In this document: piece after piece, positions 8,344 through 16,508 of the stretch
Layout: the number at the start of each line of letters is the position of its first letter
Position numbering within the stretch: the stretch's first letter is position 1
Assembly: GCA_016342325.1 (NCBI GenBank)
Contig: JAEINR010000065.1
Span: forward strand, 1 to 34,956
Source: Desulfobacterium sp.
GTDB taxonomy: Bacteria > Desulfobacterota > Desulfobacteria > Desulfobacterales > Desulfobacteraceae
Length of the DNA: 34,956 bases
Direction of reading: 5' to 3'
The notes under the pieces: model-generated
What the model was told of the DNA's origin: nothing
Databases searched by the model: none
The model's input: only the letters and a program-made list of their open reading frames with translations
Position numbers and translations under genes: made by a program

Positions 8344-8373
8344 GTTGGTATCTTTCCTTTATGTAAGTAGATC

Positions 8374-8403
8374 ATTATGGGATGTAGATATCATCTATCA
8401 CAA
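8374..8403 (-). promoter_or_regulatory. Candidate promoter of the small Lys-rich gene
   Basis: On the minus strand TTGTGA (8403-8398) and CATAAT (8379-8374) are separated by 18 bp, about 30 bp before the start codon of the Lys-rich gene. The match is fair only. Confidence 0.3.
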
Positions 8404-8474
8404 CCAAATACAAACAACATCACCAGACCTGACCCCACCACTTAATTGTTCAGACATGTAGAGGTACAGCCTTT

Positions 8475-9302
8475 TTAATCCTTGATCATCAGCGCTTCCA
8501 CCAGGCGGATGCGATCCTCTTCAAGGTTGGCGGTCATGGTTTGGCCGAATTGAAGGCTGTTGTCGCCAAAGATGATGTGGGGGCCAAGGGGGCGCTGGAT
8601 ACCTTCCTTGGGCGGGAGGACGGCCTTGACCCGTTGCCACCATTGCTTGGCTTGTTCGGTGGCATCCACTACAAAACCGGGGGTGAAGCCTGCGTCGGCG
8701 AGCATGTCTCCCAGGTTTTTTCCGGTTTGGAGAAACGATATCTTGTGGGTGTCTGCCCAGGGCACGGGCAGATGGATTTTTTCTTTTTCGCCCTGTACGA
8801 CCTCATGGAGAATAAGCCGGCCGCCGGGTTTCAGGACCCGGGCAAACTCCATGAACGCAGCCACTTTGTTGGGGATGTTCATGAGGGTGTGTTGGCAAAA
8901 GATGACGTCAAACTGTTCGTCCCCAAAGGGCATCCTGCATACGTCTCCCTGCTTGAAGCGAACCTTGTTTTCCAGGTCGGTTGCCCGGGTCAGCATCCTT
9001 GCCACCCGTACAAAGGATTCCACAAGGTCGAGGCCCGTGACCTGGCAGTTGAACCGCTTGCCAAGGAGGCGTGAAGAGCCGCCGATGCCGCAGCCGGCGT
9101 CCAGGATCCGGTTCCCAGGGACAAGGCCGCTCTTTTCCCCAAGGTGCTGGGTGGCCATATGGCCGCCGGTGTGGAGCTGGTCGATGAGGGAAAGATCCTT
9201 GAGCTCAAGGCTGTCCGGGTCTTTCCCTGCAAGTGTAAGGGCGTTCCAGATTTTTTGTTCCAGGTCGTCCGATCCGTAGTGATTCTCTATTTCCGGTTCC
9301 AT
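8475..9302 (-). CDS. Class I SAM-dependent methyltransferase
   Basis: This 275-residue protein has the seven-strand methyltransferase motifs: motif I ILDAGCGIGGSSR (about 65-77), motif II VTGLDLVESFV, QGDVCRMPFGDEQFDVIFCQHTLMNIP for motifs III-IV, and RVLKPGGRLILHEVV for motif V. The GIGGSSR form of motif I is shared by glycine/sarcosine and tocopherol-type methyltransferases, but the substrate cannot be told. It starts inside the end of the upstream crotonase-like gene (16-bp overlap), with AAGGGAA in that gene as ribosome site, so the two are translated together. Its place at the end of an acyl-CoA operon is unexplained. Confidence 0.88.
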   Translation of the reverse strand: MEPEIENHYGSDDLEQKIWNALTLAGKDPDSLELKDLSLIDQLHTGGHMATQHLGEKSGLVPGNRILDAGCGIGGSSRLLGKRFNCQVTGLDLVESFVRVARMLTRATDLENKVRFKQGDVCRMPFGDEQFDVIFCQHTLMNIPNKVAAFMEFARVLKPGGRLILHEVVQGEKEKIHLPVPWADTHKISFLQTGKNLGDMLADAGFTPGFVVDATEQAKQWWQRVKAVLPPKEGIQRPLGPHIIFGDNSLQFGQTMTANLEEDRIRLVEALMIKD

Positions 9303-10066
9303 TTGGGTTCCCTTCTTTCCTGAAAGGCCTTGAGCCCTTCAGTTGCATCCTCGGTTGCGCAGAGTTGGGCAAACATCTCCCCCATGTAGTCCACGGCCTG
9401 GTGGTAGGGGAGGTCAGACATGCCGTAGATCCCCTGCTTGCCGCATTCTATGGCAAGGGGGCTTTTTTTTGCAAGTTTTTTCGCAAGTTCCATGGTCACG
9501 GTTTCAAGTTCATCGTCCGGCACCACGCGGTTTACGATCCCCAGGCGTTCCGCTTCCGTGGCCGGGATCATGTCGCCGGCAAGGACCATCTCCAGAAGTT
9601 TTTTCCGGGAAACGATGCGGGAGAGGGGCACTGCAGGCCCAAGGCAGATGAGCCCCACGTTGATGGCGGTGGTGCCGAACTTGGCGTTTTCAGAGGCGAT
9701 GGCAAGGTCGGCGGCAGCGACGAGGCCTGAACCGTTGGCGATGGCCAAGCCCCTGACCGATGCGATCACCGGTTTTTTCATTTGTGCGATGGTGTGGTTG
9801 TGCTGGTCCATTCGCTTGACCAGGGCCCTGAGTTCCGAGGGACTCTTGTCCTGGAACTCGTCAAGGGAGATGCCGGTGGAAAAGTGCTTTCCCGCCGCCT
9901 GGATCACCACCACCCTGACCGCCTCATCCTGGTCCAGTTCCTTGAGGTGGTGGTTGAGAAGGGCTGCAAACCCCAGAGTAAAGGTGTTCCGTTCGGCCTC
10001 CCGGTTAAGGGTGAGGATGCCGATCCCGTTTTCCTTTTCCATGAGAATTGATGGTTGGTCAGGCAT
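9287..10066 (-). CDS. Crotonase-like protein lacking both hydratase glutamates
   Basis: The 259-residue protein belongs to the enoyl-CoA hydratase/isomerase superfamily. CoA and oxyanion-hole features are present (HFSTGISLDEF, about 61-71; ANGSGLVAAADLAIA, about 110-124). The two catalytic Glu of crotonase (rat Glu144 and Glu164) align with Gly114 and Ala134 here. Ordinary syn-hydration of enoyl-CoA is therefore unlikely. Superfamily members with other active sites act as isomerases, decarboxylases, hydrolases or dehalogenases, and I cannot choose among them. ATG 10066 has GGAGAT upstream. It lies 91 bp after acetoacetyl-CoA synthetase and overlaps the methyltransferase gene. Confidence 0.85.
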   Translation of the reverse strand: MPDQPSILMEKENGIGILTLNREAERNTFTLGFAALLNHHLKELDQDEAVRVVVIQAAGKHFSTGISLDEFQDKSPSELRALVKRMDQHNHTIAQMKKPVIASVRGLAIANGSGLVAAADLAIASENAKFGTTAINVGLICLGPAVPLSRIVSRKKLLEMVLAGDMIPATEAERLGIVNRVVPDDELETVTMELAKKLAKKSPLAIECGKQGIYGMSDLPYHQAVDYMGEMFAQLCATEDATEGLKAFQERREPKWNRK

Positions 10067-10157
10067 GATATCTCCTTTTTACTTTATATGAAACTCCGGT
10101 CAAAGCGATTTTTGTTGTGGTCGAAGCGCAAATACCATGCTCCGGCCCTGCCGGTTA

Positions 10158-12107
10158 TTAGCTTTTCAGTTCTTCCAGGTCGGCAAAATAATCCAGGGCT
10201 TCCGGGTTTTTCAGGGCGTCCTTGTTTTTCACCTCCTGGCCGTGGATCACCTTTCTCACGGCAAGCTCCACCTTTTTCATGTTCAGGGTGTAGGGCACGT
10301 CGGGAACGGCAATGATCTTGGCCGGGACATGGCGGGGGGAGGCATTGGTCCGGATATCGGTTCGGATTTTTTTGATCAGGTCATCGGAAAGCTCGGCCCC
10401 GTTGGCAAGTTTTACGAACAGGATTACCCGGACGTCGTTCTGCCAGTTCTGGCCGACCACGACGCTGTCCTCCAATTCCGTCATCTGCTCCAGGCGGCGG
10501 TAGATCTCGGCGGTGCCGATGCGGACGCCGCCGGGGTTGAGGGTGGCATCGGACCGTCCGTACATGACCACGCCGCCCCGTTCCGTGACTTCGATGAAGT
10601 CGCCGTGGGCCCAGATGCCCGGGTATTGATCAAAATAGGCGGAGTGGTATCTTGCGCCGTCCGCGTCGTTCCAGAAGGCGATGGGCATGGAGGGGAAGGG
10701 GGCTGTGCAGACAAGCTCACCCTGTTGGCCAACCACGGGGGTGCCGTCGCCGTCATAGGCAAACACCTTCATGCCGAGTCCCCTGCACTGGAGCTCTCCT
10801 GCATAGACCGGTCCCATGGGGTTGCCCAGGGCAAAACAGCCGTTGAGGTCTGAGCCGCCGGAGATGGAGGCCAGCTGAAGGTCTGACTTCACCTCGTCGT
10901 AGATGAACTCAAAGTCCTCCGTGGACAGGGGGGATCCCGTGGAGAGAAGGGATTTCATAGGAGAGAGGTCAAAGCTTTTCCCGGGCGTGACTCCGGCGTT
11001 TTTGAGGGCGGCGATGTAGCCTGCACTGGTGCCGAACACGGTGACCTTTTCATCCTGGGCCATCTGCCACAGGGCGTCAGGACCCGGGTGAAAGGGGTTG
11101 CCGTCAAAGAGCACCAGGGTCGCACCGGTGGCCAGGGAGGCGGTGAGCCAGTTCCACATCATCCATCCGCAGGTGGTGAAGTAGAAGATGGTGTCTTCGG
11201 GTTTGAGATCCGTGTGCAGGACCAGCTCCTTGAGCTGGTGGAGGAGCACCCCGCCGGCGCTCTGGACCATGCATTTGGGAAGGCCCGTGGTGCCCGAGGA
11301 ATACATGATGTACAGGGGGTGGTCAAAGGGGAGCTGCTCAAATACGATCTCGGTGGCATCCTTTTCCTGAAAATCCCTGTAGTGAACCCCGTTGGCGAGC
11401 CCGGAAATATCGGGTGCCTCACTTATGTAGGGCACCACCACCACGGTCTCGATGGAGGGAATCTCCTTGAGGATCCCTGAGATTTTTTCCAGGCTGTCCT
11501 GGGGTTTTCCCTTGAACACGTAGCCGTCGGCCGTGAACAACACCTTTGGCCGGGTCTGGCCGAACCGGTCCAGCACCCCCTTGATTCCGAAATCCGGGGA
11601 GCAGGAGGACCAGGTGGCGCCGATGCTGGTGGCCGCCAGCATGGCAATTATGGCTTCGGGCATGTTGGGGATGAACCCCACCACCCGGTCGCCGGGCTTG
11701 ACCCCGGCCTTTCGAAGGGCCGCGGCAATGGAGGCCGTCTCAAGGTAGAGTTCGTTGTAGGTCAGGGTGCGACGGACCCGGTCTTCACCCCGGAAGACCA
11801 GGGCCGTGTCGTCGGTTCTGTGACGGAGCAGGTTTTCGGCAAAGTTGAGGCGTGCGCCTGGGAACCAGTCGGCCCCGGGCATCTTTTTCGGGTCATCGAT
11901 CACCCGGTCATAGGGCGTTGACGCCTTGATGTCCAGGAACTCCCATGTCTTGTCCCAGAAGGGTACAAGGTTGTCCACGGACCATGCATAAAGATCGTCG
12001 TAGGTCGTAAAGCGTGTCCCCTGGGCGGTGTTGACCTCCTGCATGAACCTGTACATGTTGGTGCTTTCGATTCGCTCCTTTGACGGCTGCCACAGTAGCT
12101 TTGCCAT
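10158..12107 (-). CDS. Acetoacetyl-CoA synthetase
   Basis: This 649-residue enzyme of the ANL superfamily activates acetoacetate with ATP and CoA to acetoacetyl-CoA, releasing AMP and pyrophosphate. It has the N-terminal LLWQPSKERI and YRFMQEVN segments of acetoacetate ligases, the phosphate-binding loop YSSGTTGLPK (269-278), a middle CGWMMWNW segment and a C-terminal lid with MKKVELAVRKVIHG holding the catalytic Lys. The terminal NPEALDYF is also a family hallmark, and the length is usual (about 650). ATG 12107 has GGGAGC upstream; the gene lies 34 bp after the XRE-cupin regulator. In this operon it would re-activate acetoacetate from the HMG-CoA-lyase-like step so that thiolase can split it. 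Confidence 0.93.
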   Translation of the reverse strand: MAKLLWQPSKERIESTNMYRFMQEVNTAQGTRFTTYDDLYAWSVDNLVPFWDKTWEFLDIKASTPYDRVIDDPKKMPGADWFPGARLNFAENLLRHRTDDTALVFRGEDRVRRTLTYNELYLETASIAAALRKAGVKPGDRVVGFIPNMPEAIIAMLAATSIGATWSSCSPDFGIKGVLDRFGQTRPKVLFTADGYVFKGKPQDSLEKISGILKEIPSIETVVVVPYISEAPDISGLANGVHYRDFQEKDATEIVFEQLPFDHPLYIMYSSGTTGLPKCMVQSAGGVLLHQLKELVLHTDLKPEDTIFYFTTCGWMMWNWLTASLATGATLVLFDGNPFHPGPDALWQMAQDEKVTVFGTSAGYIAALKNAGVTPGKSFDLSPMKSLLSTGSPLSTEDFEFIYDEVKSDLQLASISGGSDLNGCFALGNPMGPVYAGELQCRGLGMKVFAYDGDGTPVVGQQGELVCTAPFPSMPIAFWNDADGARYHSAYFDQYPGIWAHGDFIEVTERGGVVMYGRSDATLNPGGVRIGTAEIYRRLEQMTELEDSVVVGQNWQNDVRVILFVKLANGAELSDDLIKKIRTDIRTNASPRHVPAKIIAVPDVPYTLNMKKVELAVRKVIHGQEVKNKDALKNPEALDYFADLEELKS

Positions 12108-12141
12108 TGCCTGCTCCCTTTATTTGGTTGATGTCCGATTA

Positions 12142-12777
12142 TTATTCATAGAGCACGGCAAGGATGGTGGCCCTGCCGCTCTTGGCGGTGATCACATGGG
12201 GGGTGGTCGACAGGTAATAGACCGAGTCCCCGGGTTCGAGATCATAGGTTTCGTTGGCGATGGACAGCTCGGCCACGCCCTCCAGGACAAAGATGAACTC
12301 CTCTCCGTTGTGCACGGAGACCTCTTTTTCCTGGTTTTCCTCCAGTTGGACAATGAGGGCCTCCATGTGGCGGCCCTGGACCTCGGGTGCAAGGCTCATG
12401 TATGAGTAGAGGTTATTGTGCTCCTTGTGGGAGGTGGAGCGGGAGATTTTTTTTCTCTCGTTTCTCCGGGTGATGGAATAGAGTTGGTTGCCGACCCCCG
12501 AGACCAGGCGGCCCAGGGCGCTGTCAAGGGCCCTGGAGAGTTTCATCACCGTGCCGAGCTGGGGCTGGATCACGCCATCCTCTATATCCTGGAGCCGTTG
12601 TTTGTCAAATCCGGTCAGGTTGGCCACTTCTTCGATGGAGAGTTCTTTCTTTTCCCTCAGCTTTCGTATGCGAATTCCCACCTCGTCAACCTCACCTGCC
12701 TCCTTTGGTTGAATTTCTCCGGTGAGATCTTCGAAATAGTCGACATTAATGTGGGGTAAACTTTTATCTTTTTCCAT
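12142..12777 (-). CDS. XRE-family regulator with C-terminal cupin
   Basis: The 211-residue protein combines a helix-turn-helix domain (about 34-88, with LSIEEVANLTGFDKQRLQDIEDG) and a small beta-barrel cupin (about 130-210, with VHNGEEFIFVLEGVAEL and LEPGDSVYYLSTTPH). Relatives bind DNA as dimers and sense a small ligand in the cupin; they often sit beside the acyl-CoA ligase or amino-acid genes they control. ATG 12777 has AGGAGAG upstream. The next gene is acetoacetyl-CoA synthetase, the likely target. A 90-bp gap upstream contains CCATT/AATGG half-sites on either side of 8 bp and a fair TTGACT box, so an internal promoter is possible. Confidence 0.88.
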   Translation of the reverse strand: MEKDKSLPHINVDYFEDLTGEIQPKEAGEVDEVGIRIRKLREKKELSIEEVANLTGFDKQRLQDIEDGVIQPQLGTVMKLSRALDSALGRLVSGVGNQLYSITRRNERKKISRSTSHKEHNNLYSYMSLAPEVQGRHMEALIVQLEENQEKEVSVHNGEEFIFVLEGVAELSIANETYDLEPGDSVYYLSTTPHVITAKSGRATILAVLYE

Positions 12778-12867
12778 TATCTCTCCTGGGTCTTGTTGAG
12801 TTGAAAATATATCCGTCCATTGCAGGTTTAATGGTTACAAAGTTCACGATTCCAAGTCAACTGGTTT

Positions 12868-14001
12868 TTACTCCCACCCTTTGGGAAGCAGCTGGCCAGG
12901 GGTCTCGTCAAGTTTTTCCTTGAGTTTTGCAAGGCCGGGCCGTGCATACTGCATGTGGCCTTCCTTCAGGGTCCTGCCGTTCATGACCGCCTCGCTCCTG
13001 AGCCTGCGGCCGATGGTCTTCTCCAGCTGCTTGCCGAGCCAAAGTACCCGGTCCACGTCCCAGCCGTGGTCAATGCCCATCTCGTCGATCTGCACCAGGG
13101 TATCCTCCAGGCAGACCAGGCCGACATATCTTGGATCGTCGTAGTAGTAGTCGCCGGTGCCCTTGATGGGGCAGTCGTCCAGGAAGTTGGCTGGTTGTCC
13201 GCCAAGACCGCCCAGGGTGGCCTCGAAGTTGGTGATGCCGGCCTGGAGGGCAGCCAGGACAGAGGCCGATGCCATGCGCTTGGTCTCATGGAAGTGGGCG
13301 ATGTGGAGGTTGGGATCGGGCATGGCATCCATCACCATGGCGAAGTAACGGTAGACTTCGGCTGCGGATGCGCTGCCGTCATGGTCAGCATGCTCCACGT
13401 CGTTGGCGCCGATCTCCAGCCACCGCTTGGCGAACTTCACAGCGTCCTTCATGTCGGTGGCGCCGCCGATGGGGCTGCCCCAGATGGTACTCACGGTGCC
13501 GCACATCTTGATGCCGGCATCGTTGCATTTTTTGATGCTCCGCTCCGCCTCTTTCCAGTAGTTGGGAAGGGTGGTGCCGGAGTTGGCATAGTGGTGTTGC
13601 TCTTCGGTGGAGACCATCATGAGGATACGGTCCGGTCCGACACCCTGTTTCTTGAGCTCAATGGCCCTGTCCACGGAGGGCTCCCGGATAGTGATGGCCG
13701 TAAAGCAGATGTCGTTGACGTCAATGCCCCGTTTGGTGCATTTTTTCTTGAACAGGTCCCCCCGAAGGTAGCGGAACAGCTCCTCGGCATCGCTGAACTG
13801 GGGCATGAGGTAGGGGTTGCCCAGGTTGGTGACTTCGATGTACCGGCAGCCTGCAAAAACGAGCTCCTCCAGGTAGAATTTCTTTGCGGCGGTGGAGATG
13901 AATTTCTCTTCGTGCTGGAATCCGTCTCTGACAGTGATATCTCCGATGGTTATTTTTTTAGGCATTTTTGGAAAGATTTTCCAGTAGTCATATTCAGTCA
14001 T
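12868..14001 (-). CDS. HMG-CoA-lyase-like DRE-TIM enzyme with Gln in place of catalytic Cys
   Basis: This 377-residue TIM-barrel protein belongs to the pyruvate carboxyltransferase/HMG-CoA lyase family. The strand-1 motif ITVRDGFQHEE (about 22-32) supplies Arg25 and metal ligand Asp26. HFHET (236-240) supplies the two metal-binding His. In HMG-CoA lyase a Cys in the GLGGCP loop is the catalytic acid/base; here the loop reads GLGGQP, with Gln269 in that position, and the following loop also differs. The length exceeds typical HMG-CoA lyases (about 300) through an N-terminal extension and a longer C-terminal region. Context after an AUH-type hydratase and before acetoacetyl-CoA synthetase argues for cleavage of HMG-CoA or a near relative. 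Another Claisen-type cleavage or condensation is possible. ATG 14001 has GGGAG upstream. Confidence 0.75.
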   Translation of the reverse strand: MTEYDYWKIFPKMPKKITIGDITVRDGFQHEEKFISTAAKKFYLEELVFAGCRYIEVTNLGNPYLMPQFSDAEELFRYLRGDLFKKKCTKRGIDVNDICFTAITIREPSVDRAIELKKQGVGPDRILMMVSTEEQHHYANSGTTLPNYWKEAERSIKKCNDAGIKMCGTVSTIWGSPIGGATDMKDAVKFAKRWLEIGANDVEHADHDGSASAAEVYRYFAMVMDAMPDPNLHIAHFHETKRMASASVLAALQAGITNFEATLGGLGGQPANFLDDCPIKGTGDYYYDDPRYVGLVCLEDTLVQIDEMGIDHGWDVDRVLWLGKQLEKTIGRRLRSEAVMNGRTLKEGHMQYARPGLAKLKEKLDETPGQLLPKGWE

Positions 14002-14104
14002 GGTTGCAGTCTCCCAATATTATTTGTTTGTTATTCAGCCATCAGGCTAAAACGGCATAACGAGGTAAGGCCCTGGCAAGGGGCCATGCCGGGTTCATGT
14101 ATCG

Positions 14105-15694
14105 CTAAAATCTGAAGTTGCCGAATGAGGGATCGCCCACGGGCTTGAGCATGCTCACCTCAAATCCCATGGCCAGCCACTCCCGTATCTCGGAGAACTT
14201 TAAGACCCTGTCGGTCAAGAGCCGCGCACCGCAGTAAAAGGGGTGGGCCTCTCCGTCGTATTTGTCGATCATTTTCTGGCGGAACGCCTCCTTCTCCTCT
14301 TCGGCCATGGGGGTTCCGGTCCGTTTTCGTTTGCCCTCTTCAATGGAGAGGAGTACGCCGCCGGCGCTCTTGCCGCTCATCACCGAGGTGCGGGCCCGCA
14401 TGGTTGAAAACAGGAAGTGGGGCTTGTAGGCCCTGCCGCACATGCCGTAGTTGGCTGCCCCGTTGTCCGCCCCGATCACCAGCTGAATTTTGGGCACCTG
14501 GGCGCAGGATACAGCCCTTACCATGTCTGAGCCGTATTTGCCGATGCCCATGTGCTCGGAATCAGATCCCACCATGAAGCCCGGTGCGTTCTGGATGAAG
14601 AGGATGGGAATCTTCTCCTGGCTGCATCGGACGATGTATTCGGTGGCCTTGCGGGCGGCCTCGTAAAAGATGATCCCCACCTTGTTGGAGGCGATGACAC
14701 CCACGGGCAGGCCCTTGATCCGGATCTTGCCCGTGAGGATGTTGTCCCCCCGGCCCGGTGCGTAGTTGGCCTTGTACTCCTGGAACACGCTGCCGTCGGC
14801 CAGGCACTGGATGATGCTTCTTGTGTCGATCATCTGGTTGACAGAGGTCGGCATGAGGTCGTAGATGGTGTCCTTTTCCACTACGGGTTCCTGCTCCTGG
14901 TAACGGTGGAGGTTTATGCTCTGGGGGCGATCCAGGGAGAGGATGTCCCTCACCCGGGCCACGGCCTCTGACTGGTCCTGGCAGAGGTGGTCGGCGCCCC
15001 CGGAGACTTCGGTGTGAACCTTTGCGCCCCCCAGGTCCTCGGCCGATATCTCCTCGCCCAGGGCCATCTTCACCAGGGGCGGACCGCCCAGAAAAGAGAA
15101 GCTCTGCTTGTCGATCATGATGGATTCGCAGGCCATGAACACGATGTAGGCGCCGCCGGCCGTGTTGCCCCCGGTGCTCAGGGTGACCTGCTTGAGGCCC
15201 TTGGCCGACATCTTGGCCATGTTGTAGAAGAGCGATCCAAAGTGCTGATCGTCGGGGAAGACATCGATCTGCATGGGCAGAAAGGCTCCCCCGGAATCGG
15301 CGATGTAGACACAGTTGAGCCCGCATTGGTCGGCGATGGCCTGGGCCCGCATGTGTTTCTTAAGGGTGATGGGAAAGTAGGTGCCGGCCTTGACCCTGGA
15401 GTCGTTGCCCAGGATCATGGTCCAGTTGCCGTGGATTTTTCCGATACCGGTGACGATGCCGCCGCAGGGGACATCGGGCACCCCTGGATAATCCATGCCG
15501 AATCCCGCCAGCTTGGACAGTTCAAAATATTGGGTGCCGGGATCGATGAGCTCCTGGATGAGATCCCGGACCGGTTTCTTGTCCTTTTTGGCAAGACGGT
15601 CAACGGCCTTCTGACCGCCGGGCCAGGTTGCTTCGTAGCGTCTTTCTTCAAGCTTCAGTTCTTCGTTTTCCCAGAATGTTCTGTTTTCGCCCAT
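14105..15694 (-). CDS. Acyl-CoA carboxylase carboxyltransferase subunit (MCC-beta type)
   Basis: The 529-residue protein matches the biotin-dependent carboxyltransferase family throughout. An N-terminal crotonase-like half has CGGIVTGIGKIHG and VKAGTYFPITLKKHMRAQ; a second half has QNAPGFMVGSDSE and NYGMCGRAYKPHFLF. The ADSGGAFLP, TAGGAY and FLGGPPLVKMALGEE segments follow the methylcrotonyl-CoA carboxylase beta pattern. It would move CO2 from biotin to (or from) an enoyl-CoA such as 3-methylcrotonyl-CoA. The partner biotin carboxylase/biotin carrier subunit is not in this window, which is unusual because the pair is normally adjacent. ATG 15694 lies 2 bp past the hydratase stop, and the GGGAGG ribosome site overlaps that gene's end. 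Geranyl- or propionyl-type substrates, or a decarboxylase role, remain possible. Confidence 0.87.
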   Translation of the reverse strand: MGENRTFWENEELKLEERRYEATWPGGQKAVDRLAKKDKKPVRDLIQELIDPGTQYFELSKLAGFGMDYPGVPDVPCGGIVTGIGKIHGNWTMILGNDSRVKAGTYFPITLKKHMRAQAIADQCGLNCVYIADSGGAFLPMQIDVFPDDQHFGSLFYNMAKMSAKGLKQVTLSTGGNTAGGAYIVFMACESIMIDKQSFSFLGGPPLVKMALGEEISAEDLGGAKVHTEVSGGADHLCQDQSEAVARVRDILSLDRPQSINLHRYQEQEPVVEKDTIYDLMPTSVNQMIDTRSIIQCLADGSVFQEYKANYAPGRGDNILTGKIRIKGLPVGVIASNKVGIIFYEAARKATEYIVRCSQEKIPILFIQNAPGFMVGSDSEHMGIGKYGSDMVRAVSCAQVPKIQLVIGADNGAANYGMCGRAYKPHFLFSTMRARTSVMSGKSAGGVLLSIEEGKRKRTGTPMAEEEKEAFRQKMIDKYDGEAHPFYCGARLLTDRVLKFSEIREWLAMGFEVSMLKPVGDPSFGNFRF

Positions 15695-15696
15695 GA

Positions 15697-16482
15697 CTAC
15701 CTCCCTTTATATACCGGCTTGCGTTTTTCCCTGAATGCGGTCAGGCCTTCGACTCTGTCCTCGGTGGGAATGGTCACCCGGTAGGCGTTGGATTCAATGG
15801 CAAGGCCCGTGGCAAGGTCCGTTTCAATGCCCTGGTTGATGGCGTACTTGGCCATCTCCACGGCAATGGGACCGGTTTCCCGGATCATCTCGACCATGGA
15901 CATGCATTCGTCCATGAGATTCTCCGGTGCACAGATGCGATTGACAAGGCCGATGGCAAGGGCTTCTTCGGCATCGACCCTGCGGCCGGTGAAGATCAGC
16001 TCCTTGGCCTTGGCAACGCCGATGATCCTGGGAAGGCGCTGGGTGCCGCCGCCTCCCGGGATGATGGCAAGCCGTGTTTCGGTGAGTCCCATAACGGCCG
16101 TGGTCGCTGCGATGCGGATATCCGAGGCCAGGGCTATTTCCGTGCCCCCGCCCAGGGCGATGCCGTTGACAGCGCAGATCACCGGCTTTTCCAGGTGCTG
16201 GATGGCGGTCAACAGGTTCCGGATGGTGAAGATGAACCGCTTCACCTGGTCCTGGGGCAGGGTGGCCCGCTCCTTTAAGTCCGCTCCCGCGCAAAAGGCC
16301 TTTTCTCCGGCTCCGGTGATGATGACGCACCGGATGTCGTCCCGGTACCTGAGATCGTCAATGGCGTCCCGAATGGCGTTCAACAGACCGAAGTTGAGCG
16401 AATTCATGGCCTTTGGCCGGTTCAGGGTCAGGATCGCAACACCGGGTCTCTCTTCTGTCAATAATAGGTCGTTGGTAGTCAT
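15697..16482 (-). CDS. Enoyl-CoA hydratase, AUH/methylglutaconyl-CoA type
   Basis: The 261-residue crotonase closely follows human AUH (methylglutaconyl-CoA hydratase). Shared stretches include the MGLTETRLAIIPGGGGTQRLPR-like block, AKELIFTGRRVDAEEA, and near the C-terminus ETDLATGLAIE, TIPTEDRVEGL and EKRKPVYKG. Both catalytic Glu are present, Glu115 in GGGTEIALA and Glu135 in GLTETRL. It would hydrate 3-methylglutaconyl-CoA to HMG-CoA, and could also hydrate crotonyl-CoA. Its place between the acyl-CoA ligase (26 bp upstream) and the carboxyltransferase (2 bp downstream) fits an isovalerate/leucine branch. A GGAGT element lies about 14 nt before ATG 16482, too far to be ideal, so coupling is likely. 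Confidence 0.88.
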   Translation of the reverse strand: MTTNDLLLTEERPGVAILTLNRPKAMNSLNFGLLNAIRDAIDDLRYRDDIRCVIITGAGEKAFCAGADLKERATLPQDQVKRFIFTIRNLLTAIQHLEKPVICAVNGIALGGGTEIALASDIRIAATTAVMGLTETRLAIIPGGGGTQRLPRIIGVAKAKELIFTGRRVDAEEALAIGLVNRICAPENLMDECMSMVEMIRETGPIAVEMAKYAINQGIETDLATGLAIESNAYRVTIPTEDRVEGLTAFREKRKPVYKGR

Positions 16483-16508
16483 AAGCGTTTTTTTCTACTC
16501 CGTGTCGG

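Noticed and set aside
12955-14115. 386-codon plus-strand frame
   Set aside because: Antisense shadow of the HMG-CoA-lyase-like gene in high-GC DNA; no ribosome site and no recognisable motif.
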